DNA from: Tieghemostelium lacteum
Taxonomy: Eukaryota; Evosea; Eumycetozoa; Dictyosteliales; Raperosteliaceae
DNA: 64,000 bases
Assembly: GCA_001606155.1 (NCBI GenBank)
Contig: LODT01000051.1
Span: 620,001 to 684,000, forward strand
Direction of reading: 5' to 3'
Shown here: piece after piece, positions 43,874 to 54,497 of the stretch
Layout: each line of letters begins with the position of its first letter
Numbering within the stretch: the first letter of the stretch is position 1
Notes under the pieces: model-generated
What the model was told of the DNA's origin: nothing
The model's database searches: none
Seen by the model: the letters and a program-made list of their open reading frames with translations, nothing else
Program-made: the position numbers and the translations under genes

Positions 43874-45145
43874 TTACTTATTTTGATATTTTTTATAGGT
43901 ATTTTCAACAATGTCAGCAGAGGTTGCAGTAGCATCTGTTGAATTTAATTCGTCTGAGATTGCCAATGCATTTTGTTTATATAGAGTATTGATAGTTATT
44001 TCTCTCAATGCATTGAATATCTGTTGTTCAGTTACAGTGTGAAGTGACATTCCAATACCCACACCAAGATCTTCTAGTCTCTGTGCAAAGTATGGTTGAT
44101 CAGCATACAAATGTGTGATTATAGATGGTGTGCCAGATTTTAAAACTGCACCAGTTGATCCTACACCACCATGATGTATAATAGCCTTTGATCTTGGGAA
44201 TAACCAGAGATGATCGACATTATCCAATTTAATCAATGTTTCCGAGTCTTCAAGTGTACTGTAATTTGACCAATTACATAGCACAACTAATCTGAATCTA
44301 AGTCTTTTACAAGCACTAATGACATAATCTAAAACTGATTCATTTGGTATCTTCATACTTCCCAATCCAAATACAACAGGAGGTTCTTTTGCATCTAAGA
44401 AATCAACTAGTTTCTGAGGAATGGGATTAAAGTTAATATCTTTGGGAAACAGAAACCCAGGCATATACCAATCTTTTAAGTAGTCATTTGGAATCTGACG
44501 ACTTGGCATTAGAACCTTATCAACAGCACTTATAACCACCTGATTATCAGCTTTTATATAGGTACTCAAGTAGTCCCAAGGTAGTGGAGGCATATCCATA
44601 AACTTTAACCAATTTTCAAGTCTCTTTTGATCATATTTTGCATAAACTGTATCGAATAGTCTGTAACTGAGACGGTTTAGGAAACCAAAGTAAAGATTCT
44701 TGTGGAATATCATCATGTTTGGAATATCAGAAGTGGGTAGGTTAGGTTGTAGAATCAATAAGACATTGGGTATAGAGAGTTTAAATGATATACAATAACC
44801 TTCGGTAATTGTCAATGGACATGATATAATTAGATCCTGATCTTTGGAGGCATGATAGAAACCCTCTAACCTCTCTGGTATCTCCAAATCCATTTGTTTT
44901 CTTTTCTCCATTGGGTAGGAGAAATCATTCTTTTCAAGGCTATCTTGAACATCTTTTTGTAGTAGAATACCAGCTCCATCACCTTTAATCTCCCAATATT
45001 CCAATTGGTATTGGTCAACAACATATTTTAATCTAGATTCTGTACAAACTCTTACTTGGTGACCTCTACGTTTAAGTTCACACCCTAATACACAAGGTGG
45101 TTGGACATCACCTCTGGTTCCAAGTGCAAATATTACAATCTTCAT
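43874..45145 (-). CDS. UDP-glycosyltransferase of the sterol glucosyltransferase/GtfB type
   Basis: A 423-residue single-exon GT1-family enzyme with GT-B fold. The N-terminus MKIVIFALGTRGDVQPP is the family's GTRGDVQP acceptor-side loop. The C-terminal nucleotide-sugar domain has VVFGLGSMKIP and the donor motif IIHHGGVGSTGAVLKSGTPSIITHLYADQPYFAQRLEDLGVG, a close match to sterol 3-beta-glucosyltransferases and bacterial glycopeptide/macrolide glycosyltransferases. No PH or GRAM membrane-binding domains are present, unlike the larger fungal and Dictyostelium sterol glucosyltransferases; the protein is of bacterial length. No signal peptide is visible. The acceptor could be a sterol or a polyketide. 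An origin by gene transfer is possible but not shown. Confidence 0.88.
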   Translation of the reverse strand: MKIVIFALGTRGDVQPPCVLGCELKRRGHQVRVCTESRLKYVVDQYQLEYWEIKGDGAGILLQKDVQDSLEKNDFSYPMEKRKQMDLEIPERLEGFYHASKDQDLIISCPLTITEGYCISFKLSIPNVLLILQPNLPTSDIPNMMIFHKNLYFGFLNRLSYRLFDTVYAKYDQKRLENWLKFMDMPPLPWDYLSTYIKADNQVVISAVDKVLMPSRQIPNDYLKDWYMPGFLFPKDINFNPIPQKLVDFLDAKEPPVVFGLGSMKIPNESVLDYVISACKRLRFRLVVLCNWSNYSTLEDSETLIKLDNVDHLWLFPRSKAIIHHGGVGSTGAVLKSGTPSIITHLYADQPYFAQRLEDLGVGIGMSLHTVTEQQIFNALREITINTLYKQNALAISDELNSTDATATSADIVENTYKKYQNK

Positions 45146-45381
45146 TTCCTATTCTAATATTATTTCTTATTCTATTTATAAATTTAATTTAATTTTATAA
45201 CAAATGATGAAACATTAATTTGATCATCCTTCATTTTTATAAAAACACAAAAAACTCAACATCATTATGACATGTATGATAAAATTTAATTAAATTACGT
45301 AATTTGAAATTTCATTACACAACAAGTTTTTAAAATTAATATTTTAACTCGATATAACTAATTGGAGTACTATAACTGGGG

Positions 45382-46644
45382 TTAGTTAATATCTGTCTTT
45401 ATTTTTTTTAAATTTCTTGGGTTGTCATCATTGGTAGTTGGTATTGGACTACTATTATTTTTGTTATTGTCCGAATTGATATTAGAGGATGGAGTATAAT
45501 TTGATAGTTTTTGATATTCTAGTTTCATTAAATTTACAACAGAAGATTTAATGAGTAAATCATTCCAAATTTGAAAGAAATTATTGTGGAGTTTTTGTTG
45601 TGCTGTTATATCATATTCAAATTGTAGATCTTCATATCCACAATCAAATAGTACCAGTGGTACTTCAGATGCCATTTCATAGGGTGGTTTAGCGACACCT
45701 TTAGAAAGATCTAATAAATCAGGTACAATAGATAATGGTAATTTCTTTTGACCAATAAGGAAGAGCATACCCATTAGACACCTTATCTGGTGCCATAGGA
45801 ATGCATACCCTCTAATTGTAGCAACCATTAATGGTGAATCAACACCTTGAGGTTCAATCTCAAATGACAATACCACACGTACAAAACTTTTGACATTTTC
45901 AGGATCCATTTTACAGAAATTACTAAAATCATGTTCACCAACATAATACTTTGATGCCTGTTTCATCAAATTAATATCCATTCCTTCTGGATTGAAATAA
46001 TATTTATATGTTCTATACAATGTACTGAATCTAGCACTAAAATGAAACTCAATTGGTGCCCATGCCAATACTCTTATAAATGGTGGTAAAACACCATTTA
46101 ACATCTTTACAAATGGAAATTCTTCTTTTTTCTTTTGTAATTGTTTTTGTTGATTATTTTTCATATTATTATTATTTGTACTACTATTGTTATTATTATT
46201 TTTAGTAGTATCTGTTGATGGTGAAATTGGTGGAATAAATGTTCCAGCTCCCTCTGATAAATTGGATCGTACATAAAGTGAAATTACTTGACCAAAAGCA
46301 GATACACCTTTATCAGTTCTTCCCGATTTTGAATAGTTTGCTGATTTTATATCAGATATTAAACAGGTTTTTTGTAATGCTTTGAAAAGGTATGCTTCAA
46401 TTGTTTCTTCGGTTGATGACTGTGCTGCAAATCCATGATAATCCCAACCAATATATGCAACTTTTAATGCTATATACCTCTTATAAAATTTATCAAAGTT
46501 CATTTCATTTTGATTTCTTTTGTTTTTTTTCTCTTTTTTAGTTGATGTATTCGTTGTACTATTTTTTTTTTGTTCTGATAGTATATAATCTATTAATTCA
46601 TCTTTTGTATAAGATTCAAGTTTAGTTCTCGTTAGTTGTTCCAT
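45382..46644 (-). CDS. pus3: tRNA pseudouridine synthase PUS3 (Deg1, TruA family)
   Basis: It converts uridine 38/39 in the tRNA anticodon stem to pseudouridine. The frame is open from 46710, but I take the ATG at 46644 (MEQLTRTKLESYTKDEL, 420 residues) because the upstream one would leave only 9 bp to the divergent neighbour. Hallmarks: YIALKVAYIGWDYHGFAAQ, the catalytic aspartate in SKSGRTDKGVSAFGQV, FSARFSTLYRTYKYYF, GEHDFSNFCKMD (the H-DF-FCK motif of PUS3) and IRGYAFLWHQIRCLMG. A low-complexity N/T-rich insert with polyN (near residues 140-170) interrupts the domain, and the C-terminus is N/S-rich with KKIK. PUS3 acts in cytosol and nucleus. Confidence 0.92.
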   Translation of the reverse strand: MEQLTRTKLESYTKDELIDYILSEQKKNSTTNTSTKKEKKNKRNQNEMNFDKFYKRYIALKVAYIGWDYHGFAAQSSTEETIEAYLFKALQKTCLISDIKSANYSKSGRTDKGVSAFGQVISLYVRSNLSEGAGTFIPPISPSTDTTKNNNNNSSTNNNNMKNNQQKQLQKKKEEFPFVKMLNGVLPPFIRVLAWAPIEFHFSARFSTLYRTYKYYFNPEGMDINLMKQASKYYVGEHDFSNFCKMDPENVKSFVRVVLSFEIEPQGVDSPLMVATIRGYAFLWHQIRCLMGMLFLIGQKKLPLSIVPDLLDLSKGVAKPPYEMASEVPLVLFDCGYEDLQFEYDITAQQKLHNNFFQIWNDLLIKSSVVNLMKLEYQKLSNYTPSSNINSDNNKNNSSPIPTTNDDNPRNLKKIKTDIN

Positions 46645-46719
46645 TTGGCCCAAATTCAAAAAAATCAAATCATTTTTTAAAAAAACCTTCGTTATTGTCA
46701 TTTTACACATTTAACCACA

Positions 46720-47817
46720 ATGATTAAATGTTTTTTAACATGCACTAAGATATCTAATGGTACTACTGGATATGTCAGATACATGTCAATTCTTTCTAAA
46801 AGATCATTAGATGCCAAACCAAGAGATATAAAACCATCTTCTAAAACCAGAGCATATCTGAAACAAAAGGAAATAGATGATAAGAAATCTGAACAAGAAA
46901 GCAAGAAGGTTATAGATTTAGGTGTAGATGGTAATGAAGGAGTATATGATGAAGAAGGTTCATCAATTTTGAACAATTTGTTGGGATTAGATAAAGATGA
47001 TACAAAAATCAAAAAACCAAACACTGAGTTTTTAAAAGAGTTAATTGGTGAAAAGAGTCTGGCATTGAGAACGGAAAAGAAGGAGAAATTACAAAAGCAA
47101 AGTACTGTCAGTATGGGTATTGACAGAATAGAAAATGATAAAGAAATCTCAGCAACAACTCAAGAGAAATATCAAGAATACATGTATAGACTAATCATTG
47201 AGGAATTCAATCAAAAGAGAAAAGATGAAAACTTGATTTACGATGTCTTATCAAATACAAGGGAATTTAAAGATTACAATCAGGAGATTGATAGAATGTT
47301 GGAAATGTTGAGTTTCGAGTATGATCAAGATGGTGAACCACAATCAGCAGCTAAACTTGCTAGATATAAAAAGAAGAGAAATGTAATTGTAGATGAACAA
47401 ACTAGAAAACATTTCAAGAGAGTTTCCATGGCAATGGAAGAGAAACTCAATAAACTTTATCAAAAAGAACTCAGTGGCTATGAAGAGCAATTAAAAGAAC
47501 TAATAGCACAAACTGGTCTATCAATTAAAGAACTTAAAAAACACCCACAATATAAACACATTTTCGATGACGAATCCATTGCAGATCGTAGTCAAAAAGA
47601 TGAGTTTGATGAAGAATTTGAAAAATATCTCAAAGAGAGTAAATTAAATTTCTCATTGTCATCCATTCCACAAGATCTAAGAGACCTAGTGAAAGAACAA
47701 ACGGATGAGTTTGAAAAAGAAATGGAACCTTTAGAATATGTATTACAAAAACTTCAACCACCACAACCTATACAACAAGATCAACCAGAAGAATTACTTG
47801 TTCATTCTCAACCACTA

Positions 47818-47863
<46 letters not shown>

Positions 47864-48016
47864 CTAAAAAACCACTTTCATTTTCAGATATAGAACTTTT
47901 TAACCAGTAAATCCAATTTTAAAGATAAAAACTATGTAGATGGTGATTTTAATCTACGAGATATTTTAAATAATATGAGTAAACCCTCACCAAAGGATAA
48001 AAGTGTAGGAATATAA
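46720..48016 (+). CDS. Probable mitochondrial coiled-coil protein, apparent frameshift near 3' end
   Basis: The main frame 46720-47910 gives 396 residues. The start MIKCFLTCTKISNGTTGYVR with YMSILSKRSLDAKPR looks like a mitochondrial presequence. The rest is charged and helical, with conserved-looking blocks (MLSFEYDQDGEPQSAAKLARY, RKHFKRVSMAMEEKLNKLY, ELKKHPQYKHIFDDE) and a glutamine run from CAA codons (about 47818-47862). I do not recognise the family; a mitochondrial ribosome- or assembly-related role is only a thought. Right after DIELFNQ-stop the neighbouring frame is open and protein-like (SNFKDKNYVDGDFNLRDIL) to a stop at 48014-48016. One fewer T in the CTTTTTAACC run near 47895-47900 would join them, so I suspect a sequence slip. 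Otherwise the protein ends at 47910. Confidence 0.7.
47818..47862 (+). repeat. CAA repeat (polyglutamine)
   Basis: About fifteen consecutive CAA codons inside the 46720 gene. The tract is pure CAA, unlike the mixed CAA/CAG tracts of the RhoGEF gene, so it may vary in length between strains. Confidence 0.95.
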
Positions 48017-48069
48017 ATAAAATATAAATTTGTTTTCCTTTTTTATGTTTCTTTGTATATATGGTTTTA

Positions 48070-49044
48070 TTAGAGGTCAACCCAATTTTTTGGTTTTAGG
48101 TAGTATTCAGTGAGTTCAGATTCTGGTGTATTTGGAGTGGGTTTGAAATTATATTTCCATTTGGCAACTGCTGGAAGGGACATGAGAATGGATTCAGTTC
48201 TACCTTCTGACATGATACCAAATTTAGTTCCTCTATCAAAAAGTAGATTGAACTCAACATATCTAGATCTACGATACAATTGAAATTCTCTTTGCTCCTT
48301 GGTATAAGGTAACAATTGAATAGATTTCTCGAGGAATGGTTTGTATAATTGAATAAATGTCATACCCATATCATGAATAAAATCCCATATTCTATCTCTA
48401 TCAGCAATATTTGCACTTGTGAGTTGATCAAAAAACAGACCTCCAACACCACGGCATTCATCACGATGTTTCAAGTAAAAGTATTTGTCACATTCTTCTT
48501 TACCTTGGGTGTAAGAGATCTTAAGTTCTGGCATATGGTGTCTGTCACATAGTGCCTTTAGAGTCTTGTGAAATTGTATGACTTTGTCTTTCTGTGGATA
48601 CACAGGTGTGAGATCAACACCACCACCAAACCACCATCTATCACCAGCTTCAAAGTAACGAACATTCATATGAATAGTTGGAATCCATGGTGAATAAGGG
48701 TGAATAACTAAACTTACACCAGTAGCTATAAATGCAGTATCTGGTGCAATTTTAAGTTGTTCAACTGCAGATGATGGCATGTTGGTACCCTCAATAAACG
48801 AGAAATTGACACCAGCTTTCTCAAGTCTGTCAACAGAAGCATCAGATGACAACTCCTTTTGTAAATAGAAATTCTCGTCGTTATTACCCTCCCAAACTCT
48901 AGTAATACCACCACCTTTACCCTTATGGTAATCCCATAGATCTTCATTATAGTTTTGTGAGGTCTCTTCAATTAGAAATTTGCAAATTGCATTTTGAACC
49001 TCTTTTAAACCGTCTCTGATTTTCTCTGATGTTATAGTTGACAT
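48070..49044 (-). CDS. cpox: Coproporphyrinogen III oxidase, oxygen-dependent
   Basis: A 324-residue single-exon enzyme that decarboxylates coproporphyrinogen III to protoporphyrinogen IX with oxygen, the third-last step of heme synthesis. Signatures: GGGITRVWEG (45-53), ATGVSLVIHPYSPWIPTIHMN (107-127), the substrate-site DRWWFGGGVDLTP (135-147), the family signature C185-DKYFYLKHRDECRGVGGLFFD (to 206), and EFNLLFDRGTKFGIMSEGRTESILMSLP near the end. The start MSTITSEKIRDGL has no presequence, so the protein is probably cytosolic, as in yeast and unlike animals, where it is in the mitochondrial intermembrane space. It is transcribed away from ferrochelatase, sharing a 185-bp gap. Confidence 0.96.
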   Translation of the reverse strand: MSTITSEKIRDGLKEVQNAICKFLIEETSQNYNEDLWDYHKGKGGGITRVWEGNNDENFYLQKELSSDASVDRLEKAGVNFSFIEGTNMPSSAVEQLKIAPDTAFIATGVSLVIHPYSPWIPTIHMNVRYFEAGDRWWFGGGVDLTPVYPQKDKVIQFHKTLKALCDRHHMPELKISYTQGKEECDKYFYLKHRDECRGVGGLFFDQLTSANIADRDRIWDFIHDMGMTFIQLYKPFLEKSIQLLPYTKEQREFQLYRRSRYVEFNLLFDRGTKFGIMSEGRTESILMSLPAVAKWKYNFKPTPNTPESELTEYYLKPKNWVDL

Positions 49045-49229
49045 TATAATCTGAAATTTTCTTTAGTACTAGAGTTTGAAATTGAGTAATCAGAAACTTT
49101 AAATGATTAAATCAAAATTAAAAAATTTTAAAATTGTGTTTGGTGGAAACATCAGAATTATGAATTTATAAAATACATTTTTTTTAATTTATATTAGATT
49201 TATCTCACATATCTACTACTAAAAAAAAT
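49045..49229. promoter_or_regulatory. Shared divergent promoter of CPOX and ferrochelatase
   Basis: Only 185 bp separate the two start codons, so any transcription factor site here can act on both heme genes. The region is almost pure A/T with a T-run at about 49179-49186. A slightly richer TTTGGTGGAAACATCAGAATTATG element (about 49139-49162) stands out. No known heme- or iron-response element is recognisable to me. Transcription start sites must lie close to the ATGs. Confidence 0.7.
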
Positions 49230-50438
49230 ATGATAAAACTATTTCAAAATGCAAATAAATTTAATTTAAATAAGATTAGTGGTTTAAGATATTTTAGTAG
49301 TCAAACTCTAGAAAAGAATGGAGATGTAAAAACTGCTATATTAATGTTGAATCTAGGTGGACCTTCAAATAAAGAGGAAGTCGAACCATTCCTAAATAGA
49401 TTATTCTCAGATAGGGATATTATAAAATTACCATTTCAAAGTATAGCAGGACCTTTGATTGCCAAACGTAGAGCACCAGCAGTTGAGAAATTGTATGAAG
49501 CAATTGGAGGTGGATCTCCTATTAGACAGTGGACTGAGAAACAAGGTCTGCTATTAGAGAAGTTAATGGATGATATCTCACCTGAAACTGCACCTCATAA
49601 ACACTATATAGGATTCAGATACTCTCATCCGCTAATTGACGAAACTATTCACAAAATGAAAGAAGATAATGTAAAGAGAGTTATTGCATTCTCTCAATAT
49701 CCACAATACTCGTGTTCCACAACTGGATCATCACTGAATAATCTATGGAAGACTTTAGAGGAACTTAAAATGGAAGATACATTTAAATGGTCAATTATAG
49801 ACAGATGGTTCAGTCATGTTGGTTTTATAAAGGCCTTGAATAAGAAGATTACAGAAGGTATTGACACATTCAAAGAGAAATTAGCAAAAATAGATAACAG
49901 CTCAGAAACATTTCTACAGAATAAACCTGTATTGGTATTCAGTGCTCATTCATTACCAATGAAAAATGTGGAGAGAGGTGACCCCTATCCACATGAAGTC
50001 AATGCAACTGTAAACAAAGTTATGGAATCACTTGGTATTTGTAAAGAGGATGGCAAGCCATACCAATACATGGTAGCATGGCAATCTAAAGTCGGTCCAC
50101 TTCCATGGCTAGTACCCAAAACAGTTGATGTTATTGAACAACTAGCAAAACAGAATCAATCTGCAATTGTGATACCAGTGGCATTTACAAGTGACCACAT
50201 TGAAACTCTCTCTGAAATTGATATTGAATTACAACATTTGGCAAAAGAAAAAGGAATGAAATTACTAGTTCGTTCTCCATCTCTAAATGATGATCCATTG
50301 ATTATAGAAGCAATGGCTGATATTGTTTCACAACATTTAACTTCAAATAAGATTTTTGATAATTCACAGTACGAATTAAAATGTCCAGGGTGTATTGACA
50401 ATAAATATTGTAGAACAATTAAGAATCCCATTCATTAA
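49230..50438 (+). CDS. hemH: Ferrochelatase with mitochondrial presequence and [2Fe-2S] ligands
   Basis: A 402-residue single-exon enzyme inserting Fe2+ into protoporphyrin IX, the last step of heme synthesis, at the matrix side of the inner mitochondrial membrane. The N-terminus MIKLFQNANKFNLNKISGLR with YFSSQ is a classic presequence. The core begins TAILMLNLGGPSNKEEV (35-51). Further motifs are AFSQYPQYSCSTTGSSL, the catalytic histidine H240 in VFSAHSLPM, RGDPYPHEV, and FTSDHIETLSEIDIE with the essential glutamate. Four cysteines sit where animal ferrochelatase binds its [2Fe-2S] cluster: C162, then C385, C388 and C394 in CPGCIDNKYC, with spacing one residue longer at the end than in human. 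Two genes of the same pathway thus start head to head. Confidence 0.97.
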   Translation: MIKLFQNANKFNLNKISGLRYFSSQTLEKNGDVKTAILMLNLGGPSNKEEVEPFLNRLFSDRDIIKLPFQSIAGPLIAKRRAPAVEKLYEAIGGGSPIRQWTEKQGLLLEKLMDDISPETAPHKHYIGFRYSHPLIDETIHKMKEDNVKRVIAFSQYPQYSCSTTGSSLNNLWKTLEELKMEDTFKWSIIDRWFSHVGFIKALNKKITEGIDTFKEKLAKIDNSSETFLQNKPVLVFSAHSLPMKNVERGDPYPHEVNATVNKVMESLGICKEDGKPYQYMVAWQSKVGPLPWLVPKTVDVIEQLAKQNQSAIVIPVAFTSDHIETLSEIDIELQHLAKEKGMKLLVRSPSLNDDPLIIEAMADIVSQHLTSNKIFDNSQYELKCPGCIDNKYCRTIKNPIH

Positions 50439-50672
50439 TATATATTATATAAATATAGATAATTTTTTACAAAAAATTCTTTTTTTTTTTTTAGTATTAT
50501 TTATTTGTTGATTCTTATAACTACTGATGGATGAAAAAAAGAGATTATATAATTGATTAAGGAGAAAAAAAATAAGAGATATTGATTAACTTTTAAAGTT
50601 CTTTCTAATTACTTCTTTTTTTTCTTTTGTTAACTCTTTTTTTTTGTGTGTTTTTGTGTTTTTATAAATGTT

Positions 50673-51527
<855 letters not shown>

Positions 51528-52396
51528 GTTTATGTTTTATGAAGTGTTTATATAAAAAAGTCTAAAAAAAATAAAAACCTATTAGTACTAAGGTTAACCT
51601 TCGCTTGGATAGAAAAAAAAAATAAAAAAAAAAATTTTGATTTTAAAAAAAAAAAAAAGCCATCACTTTTCAAAAAAATATAACAGTTACTAGTGCTATA
51701 TTTGTGATTAATTAAATAAATTATCATAAACAATGCCATTATCTATACAAATTTTAAATTAATTTGAATCCAAATATGGCTTTTTTTCATGTTCTAATTT
51801 GCTATATTTTTTTTTTAAGTGAATGATTTTTTTCTGCTTATTATTGTTGATAATTATAATAAATCATTACATACACAAAAAAAGTTATATGTAAATAAAT
51901 AAATAAAATTTGCGCGGTAGTGAGATATATACACAAAAAGAAATAGAATAAAAAATTATTTTTTTTAAAGTTGGTGATGGTGATATTTTTTTTACATACC
52001 TTTTATTATGAATTACAGTATATCACAAATTGTTATTTTGAAAAACACTAAAAATTTAATTTTAAATATTTTTAATTTTTATAAAAACCACCGCAGCAAT
52101 TGCACACATCAAACAAACTAACAATTTTTTTTTTGACAAAGTGAAAACAACTATTATAAACTGCACACAAAGAAAGGGGAATATTTGTGAAATTTGGTGA
52201 TTCTATTTTTAAAAAATCTATAATTAATTTTCAATATCGAAATTTTTAAGAAATTTAAATTAAATATTAGAATACAGTTTATTAATTTTTATTTAATAAT
52301 AATAAATATTCTTTGAAGTAATAGTTTGAAAAGAGAGAAAATAAATTAGTATTGTGTGGTGTTGGATAATTCGGATAAAACAAAAAAAAAATAATA
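51528..52396. other. Intergenic, ARF promoter side
   Basis: 869 bp upstream of ARF1 and downstream of the arrestin gene. Mostly A/T runs (51615-51660 includes a 13-A run). One GC-rich spot, ATTTGCGCGGTAGTGAG at about 51909-51925, resembles an E2F-type TTTGCGCG site. I see no gene. Confidence 0.45.
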
Positions 52397-54059
52397 CTAC
52401 ATACTATTATAGTCATTATCTAGAATAATGTTAGTAGTGAGACTTGGTAGATAGGCTATAATTAAATCATCAAATTTAATAGTAACATTTAAAGCTCTCT
52501 TTATAAAACACTTGATGGAGAGTTGATATTGACATTGAATGAGGTTACCTTTCGTTGTAGGAGTTGAATATTTAACCATATCAGTGCCTGTGAAATTTAA
52601 AATATCATTAGATGACGAATGAGATGGAGTTCCAGTGAATTCCTGTACTATTTTACAATGATATTGTTTTCGGAGGTCTGGTTCAGAGGTTATATTCAAT
52701 ACACGTTTCAAAGTGACTTTAATATGCTTAATATTCTTGGAAGTTGCATTAATAAGACTTAGTTGTATAGGAATAGCTTCACCAGGAAGAAACACATTCT
52801 TTTTAATGTGAACTTTCATTGTTAACGCACCATTACTTGTGAGAAATGTCTTTTTCTTTTCTTTTTTAAGTGGCATTTCATTTACTTTTGCTGCAATTGT
52901 AGAGGGATGAGTTACTACAAATCCCTTTCGAGTTATCAATGAAGTGTTCTCAACTTGTACTGACATGTGATAGAGTATACTAGATAACAGTTTATCATGT
53001 GTTACTTTGTCCTGATTAAAATCTACAAAACTTGATGGCAAATGAGATGGGATTTGGAAATGGAATGGAAATATATGAAACCCTTTTGGAATCACACCAG
53101 AGTCATCAGATTGATAAATTTGCTCAATTGATTTATACAAAGTTCTCTTTTTTTGAAGTTTTTTAGATTCTTCATTAGGGGTTTCACCCTCACTGTGTAC
53201 AGAGTATTTGATAAATTGGCTAAAGAATACATGTTCAAATGCCTTCCATTTGATATTTATACCCATTGATTTTACATCTTCTTTGAGGTTTATTTCAACT
53301 CTTCCGAATACCGATTGACCAGCAATCCAATATCCATTGTCAAGTTTAACTTTAATGTCACCTTCATCACCACATCCAATACCTTCAAAAGAAGATAGTT
53401 TCCTCAACAATTGAGAATGTCTAGCCAACTCATTTTTAAGTTCTTGGTCTGGAGAATCAACTTTTTTACAATTAGCTGGAATGGGAATAGGCAAAGGTCC
53501 TTCAATACTAATATACACAGGTTGACCATCATGTGCAAATTGGTCATAGTCAGGTACATAATGGTCCATATCAGAATTTCTTAAATTATATAACCCAGTG
53601 TTTTGGTGAAATAATTGGTGTGAAAAAGACAGTCTTTTACTGGAATTTCTCTTGTTTTTACTATACTGATTTCTCTTATTATTTATATAATCTCTAACAG
53701 AGTTTACAATTTGTTTTGGATTTCTAAGACAACCAGTGTTTTTGTTTGTATTGGGAAACTTTGGAAATGATATATAGCTATTATAACTACTGTTATATTT
53801 AAATTTCTTTTTTTTGGGTTACTGCTGCTGCTGATGTTGATGATGATGAAGTATTACAAAAGAATGTTTTCTTTTTTATAGATATATATTTTTTGTTTAA
53901 TTTATTTGTGTAATAAATTAAATCCAAATAGAATCTATTTATAAATTTGTTATATTCAACACATTTTTTGTGATTTTTGGTGTTAAATTGTTGTGGTTGT
54001 GAATCTATTTTAATTTTTTCATCAGAATCAACACACACACTGTTATTTTTTTTATACAT
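52397..54059 (-). CDS. Arrestin-domain protein, apparent frameshift in N-terminal part
   Basis: The clear part is 53569-52397 (390 residues from MDHYVPDYDQ). It has an arrestin N-like half (DIKVKLDNGYWIAGQSVFGRVEI, WKAFEHVFF, PKGFHIFPFHFQIPSHLPSSF, SILYHMSVQVE) and an arrestin C-like half (LTMKVHIKKNVFLPGEAIPI, LINATSKNIKHIKVTL, GNLIQCQYQLSIKCFIKRALNVTIKFDDLIIAYLP). Such alpha-arrestin-type proteins connect membrane cargo to sorting or ubiquitylation. The same frame stays open upstream of MDHY to about 53815 (residues NSSYNSYISFPKFPNT, RNPKQIVNSVRDYIN) with no ATG. The next frame, 54059-53799, starts with ATG and ends in SAAAVTQKKEI-stop. The frames meet at a run of eight A (minus strand, 53807-53814). 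With one A fewer they form a protein of about 553 residues. Either this is an assembly slip or the true start is 53569. Confidence 0.75.
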
Positions 54060-54497
54060 TTGTTGTGAGAATATTAATTAAAATGTTATAATAAATTGCA
54101 CAAACTCTGTGTGTTTATATGACAGAATGACAAACTAATTTGCATATTAAATAGATTAATTCATTCCATTTTTATATGAATTATTCCAATTGGTTAAATA
54201 TATTGTCAATGGATAAACATTATTTTTCTTTTAAAAGTGATTGGTGTGTTTTAACCACATAAAGTAATTCTTTTAAAAAAAAAAAAAAAAATTAGATTTG
54301 TTTTCTTAAATTGATGGTTATACCTATCTTGAAAGGAATACAAAACCAACAAGAAATAACGAGTTAAACTACCAATATATTTCTAGATACTTAAATTTGG
54401 CAAAAAAGGGGGGATTAATTATATGAATAGTAAAAAAGTTAATATTATTTGAAGGATTTAGGGAGGGGGAGTGTATTATTTGTTTTTATTGTGACAT
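54060..54497. other. Intergenic, no gene seen
   Basis: 438 bp between the arrestin gene start (minus) and the TBC gene stop (minus). It contains a 17-A run near 54274-54290 and G-rich pieces GGGGGGATTAA (about 54409-54419) and GGGAGGGGGAG (about 54461-54471). I see no gene. Confidence 0.4.
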
